Assembly: GCA_017309275.1 (NCBI GenBank)
Contig: JAFKLT010000053.1
Coordinates: 1-64,000 of the forward strand
Direction of reading: 5' to 3'
Source of the DNA: Sphingomonadales bacterium
GTDB taxonomy: Bacteria > Pseudomonadota > Alphaproteobacteria > Sphingomonadales > Sphingomonadaceae
Length of the DNA: 64,000 nt
Positions 61,637-64,000 of the stretch are shown in pieces (position 1 is the first letter of the stretch; every line of letters starts with the position of its first letter). Position numbers and translations under genes: made by a program. The notes below the pieces were generated by a model. It did no database searches. It was not told the DNA's origin and saw only the letters and a program-made list of their open reading frames with translations.

Positions 61637-62782
61637 ATGGCCGAACCGCTCGCCCTTTATGTCCATTGGCCATTTTGCGTCAGCAAATGCCCCTATTGCG
61701 ACTTCAACAGCCATGTGCGCGAGAGCGTCGACCAGGACGTGTGGCGCGGGGCCCTGCTCGCCGACCTGCGGCATGAGGCCGCCTTGCTGCCGGGGCGTCC
61801 GGTATCGTCGATCTTCTTCGGCGGCGGTACGCCCAGCCTGATGCCGCCCCAAACCGTCGCGGCGGTGATCGCGGCGGCGGATGAAGCCTGGGGGCTGGCG
61901 AGCGACTGCGAGATCACGCTCGAGGCGAACCCCAATTCGGTCGAAGTCGCGAATTTCGCTGCGCTGGCAAGTGCCGGCGTCAATCGCGTGTCGATCGGCG
62001 TCCAGAGCTTCGATCCGCAAATCCTGGAATTTCTGGGCCGCGCGCACAGCGGCGACGAGGCGCGGCGCGCGATCGCGGCGGCGCAGGAGCATTTCTCGCG
62101 CGTCAGCTTCGACCTGATCTATGCGCGCCCCGGCCAGTCACTCGCCGCGTGGGAAGCCGAACTGAGCGAAGCGCTCGCCTTCGGTACCGGCCATCTGTCG
62201 CTGTACCAGCTCACGATCGAACCCGGCACGCGGTTCGCGACGCTCGCGGCGAAGGGCGATCTCGTCATTCCCGACGGCGACACGGCCGCCGACCTGTTCG
62301 ACGCGACGCAGGCAATCACGCGCGCGGCGGGTCTGCCCCGCTATGAAGTATCGAACCATGCCCGGCCGGGCGAGGAGAGTCGGCACAATCTGACCTATTG
62401 GCGCTATGGTGACTATGCCGGCGTCGGCCCCGGCGCACATGGGCGCCGGCTTGCGCAGGCGACCGAACGCCACAAGAAGCCAGAGAATTTCGTCGCGGCG
62501 GTCACGCGGAACGGCCATGGGCTGAAGGTCGAGAGTGATTTGCCGCCTCACGAGCGCGCGACCGAGGCGATGCTCATGGGGCTCCGCCTGACCGAAGGCA
62601 TCGATCTTGCGCGCATCGAAGCACGGAGCGGGCTGGCGCGTGATGCGTTCGTCGACGCCGATGCCTTGGCGCGGCTCGCAGGGCAGGGGTTGATCGTGCA
62701 GAACGACGAACGGCTTGCGGTGACCGACGATGGTATCCTCCTCCTCGACTCGATCCTTTCCGAGGTCGTGCGGACGGGATAG
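61637..62782 (+). CDS. hemW: HemW, heme-delivery radical-SAM protein
   Basis: Formerly annotated as oxygen-independent coproporphyrinogen oxidase. The 381-residue protein has the radical-SAM motif CVSKCPYC near the N-terminus, FFGGGTPSLM, GVQSFDPQILEFLGRAH and the HemW-type domain with NLTYWRYGDYAGVGPGAHG. The shorter length and lone gene favour HemW, a heme chaperone, over HemN. It follows rdgB by 10 bp. Confidence 0.93.
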   Translation: MAEPLALYVHWPFCVSKCPYCDFNSHVRESVDQDVWRGALLADLRHEAALLPGRPVSSIFFGGGTPSLMPPQTVAAVIAAADEAWGLASDCEITLEANPNSVEVANFAALASAGVNRVSIGVQSFDPQILEFLGRAHSGDEARRAIAAAQEHFSRVSFDLIYARPGQSLAAWEAELSEALAFGTGHLSLYQLTIEPGTRFATLAAKGDLVIPDGDTAADLFDATQAITRAAGLPRYEVSNHARPGEESRHNLTYWRYGDYAGVGPGAHGRRLAQATERHKKPENFVAAVTRNGHGLKVESDLPPHERATEAMLMGLRLTEGIDLARIEARSGLARDAFVDADALARLAGQGLIVQNDERLAVTDDGILLLDSILSEVVRTG

Positions 62783-62805
62783 GCTTGGCCTGAAGCGAGG
62801 CAGAT

Positions 62806-63696
62806 TTGACCGACGGCATCATCCGCGAATGGGACGCCCATCTGGCGCATGAAAAGCGCCGGTCGGAGCATACGCGCCGCGCCTATATCGCGACCGCCGA
62901 ACGCTTCTGTGCCTTTCTCTCGCATCATCGTGGCGGCGCGGTCGATGCGCCGATGCTCAAGGGCCTGACCCCCAACGACCTGCGTTCCTATCTCGCCGAC
63001 CGCCGCGCCGAGGGGCTGGGCAATGCCTCGGCGGCGCGCGAGCTTTCCGCACTCCGGGGTTTCCTGCGCTTCGTCGGCGGATCGAACGCCAGCGTGCCGC
63101 AGATGCGCGGCCCGCGTGTCAAGAAGGGCTTACCGCGCCCGGTCGCTCCGGCCGAGGCGCTCCAACTCGCGCAGGATGTCGAGGATAATGCCCGCGAAGG
63201 ATGGGTCGGCGCGCGCGATTTTGCGCTGCTGTTGCTGCTCTATGGCGCGGGACTGCGCATCGGCGAGGCTTTGAGCCTGACCGGTGCGGCGCTGCCGCTC
63301 GGCGACACGCTGCGCGTGACTGGCAAGCGGAACAAGACGCGCATCGTTCCGGTCTTGGCGGCCGTCTCGTCGGCGGTGTCGCGCTATGTCGAGGCTTGCC
63401 CCTGGCCGATCGCAAAGGACACGCCGCTTTTTCTCGGCGCGCGGGGCGGTCCGCTTGCGCCAGGCGTCGTTCGCGCCAGCGTTCGCTCCGCCCGGCGCGC
63501 GCTGGGCCTGCCCGAACGCACCACACCGCATGCGTTGCGGCACAGCTTTGCGACGCACCTGCTTGCGGGCGGCGCCGATTTGCGCAGTCTGCAGGAACTG
63601 CTGGGCCATGCTAGCCTTGCATCGACCCAGGTTTACACCGCGGTCGACGCGGCGCACCTTCTCGACATCTACCGCAGCGCGCATCCGCGCGCTTAG
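62806..63696 (+). CDS. xerC: Tyrosine recombinase XerC
   Basis: Site-specific recombinase that resolves chromosome dimers at dif with XerD. The 296-residue protein has an N-terminal SAM-like DNA-binding domain and a catalytic domain with Arg in GAGLRIGEAL, HALRHSFATHL and the nucleophilic Tyr in LGHASLASTQVYT. A TTG start at 62806 gives the family beginning; no ATG lies nearby. It is 23 bp after hemW and overlaps the stop of the next, convergent gene. Confidence 0.93.
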   Translation: MTDGIIREWDAHLAHEKRRSEHTRRAYIATAERFCAFLSHHRGGAVDAPMLKGLTPNDLRSYLADRRAEGLGNASAARELSALRGFLRFVGGSNASVPQMRGPRVKKGLPRPVAPAEALQLAQDVEDNAREGWVGARDFALLLLLYGAGLRIGEALSLTGAALPLGDTLRVTGKRNKTRIVPVLAAVSSAVSRYVEACPWPIAKDTPLFLGARGGPLAPGVVRASVRSARRALGLPERTTPHALRHSFATHLLAGGADLRSLQELLGHASLASTQVYTAVDAAHLLDIYRSAHPRA

Positions 63697-64000
63697 GCTT
63701 TCGGTTTCCAGGTGAAGATGCGCCAGAGATAGATCAGCACGAGCGATCCGATTGCCACCAGCGCCAGCGGTCCGACGAAGGCGTCGAGGTTCGCGAACTG
63801 GCTGCCGAACCAATGCCCCGCGCCCGCGAGCGCGGCGATCCAGATCGTCGAACCCGCCGCGGTCCACAGCAGGAACTTGGCCTGGGTCATCCGGACCATC
63901 CCGGCGGGAAGCGATACCATCGTTCGCGCGACAGGCATGAAGCGCGCGACGAATACGATCGCAGGACCATATTTGACGAACCACGCGTGCAGCCGCTCGA
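63693..64000 (-). CDS. DedA family membrane protein, N-terminal part outside the window
   Basis: The last 102 or so residues of a DedA/VTT-fold membrane protein. The signature FVARFMPVARTMVSLPAGMVRMTQAKFLLWTAAGS is visible, followed by two hydrophobic segments (AALAGAGHWFG and LALVAIGSLVLIYLW) and a basic tail. DedA proteins act in lipid scrambling and pH/drug tolerance. The first half lies beyond the window edge. Confidence 0.9.
   Translation of the reverse strand, partial: ERLHAWFVKYGPAIVFVARFMPVARTMVSLPAGMVRMTQAKFLLWTAAGSTIWIAALAGAGHWFGSQFANLDAFVGPLALVAIGSLVLIYLWRIFTWKPKA

Overview
This is a gene-dense, GC-rich stretch of bacterial chromosome with short intergenic gaps. Protein families point to an alphaproteobacterium of the Sphingomonadaceae, probably Sphingopyxis-like: UrcA, DUF6356, DUF1465, paired DUF465 proteins, a PEP-CTERM-like protein, a short-form HisG, a DksA with degenerate zinc ligands, and the order hisG-hisD-nusB-thiL-hppA. 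The taxonomic placement is inference from gene content. No rRNA, tRNA, CRISPR array, prophage or insertion sequence was found; the window looks like ordinary core chromosome with a few accessory patches.

Layout. 1-3.5 kb: 3' part of gamma-glutamyltransferase and a long-chain acyl-CoA synthetase. 3.6-7.8 kb: a minus-strand cluster rich in glyoxalase-type genes (gloB, three VOC proteins, a hotdog thioesterase, a frameshifted hydrolase, DUF6356, a lipoprotein). 7.9-11.5 kb: thrS, a membrane metallophosphoesterase and a TauE-type exporter. 11.5-15.5 kb: an FtsX-type permease and its ATPase divergent from a TesA-like esterase, the same arrangement as E. coli tesA-ybbA-ybbP. 15.5-22.2 kb: MOSC and YnfA proteins, a small outer-membrane barrel, rlmN, an SDR/HxlR divergent pair, secreted small proteins and a LysR regulator. 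22.4-29.8 kb: dnaN, a sorbosone-dehydrogenase-like propeller, argC, an NlpC/P60 hydrolase, leucyl aminopeptidase and a DUF3298-type lipoprotein. 29.8-33.7 kb: a Baeyer-Villiger monooxygenase divergent from a phosphate locus in which a NUDIX domain is fused to the DUF47 (PhoU-like) partner of a Pit transporter, behind a three-unit Pho-box-like array. 33.7-41.9 kb: DUF4403, rimO, a hydrolase, DUF423, a K+ channel, surE, serS and an ArsR/SRPBCC pair. 42-46.8 kb: a very Ser-rich PEP-CTERM-like surface protein, dksA, PilZ, two DUF465 proteins, DUF1465 and DUF2332. 46.9-52.7 kb: hisG-hisD-nusB-thiL and the H+-pyrophosphatase hppA. 52.8-64 kb: an SDR, carD, fmt-truA divergent from recR-(small membrane protein)-def, hrcA-grpE, a dienelactone hydrolase, rph-rdgB-hemW-xerC and a partial DedA protein.

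Most genes are housekeeping: translation (thrS, serS, def, fmt, truA, rimO, rlmN), replication and repair (dnaN, recR, xerC), transcription control (nusB, carD, dksA, hrcA), amino-acid and cofactor synthesis (argC, hisG, hisD, thiL, hemW), and nucleotide or phosphate handling (surE, rdgB, rph, hppA, Pit). The most interesting unit is the NUDIX-DUF47-Pit locus with its Pho-box-like repeats. It resembles the rhizobial orfA-pit operon, but the DUF47 partner carries an added NUDIX domain with a partly altered catalytic box. Other notable items are the serine-rich repeat surface protein, several clean operator-like repeats beside their likely regulators (HxlR, LysR, ArsR), a set of REP-like palindromes of which one supplies a start codon, and a broken hydrolase in the glyoxalase cluster.
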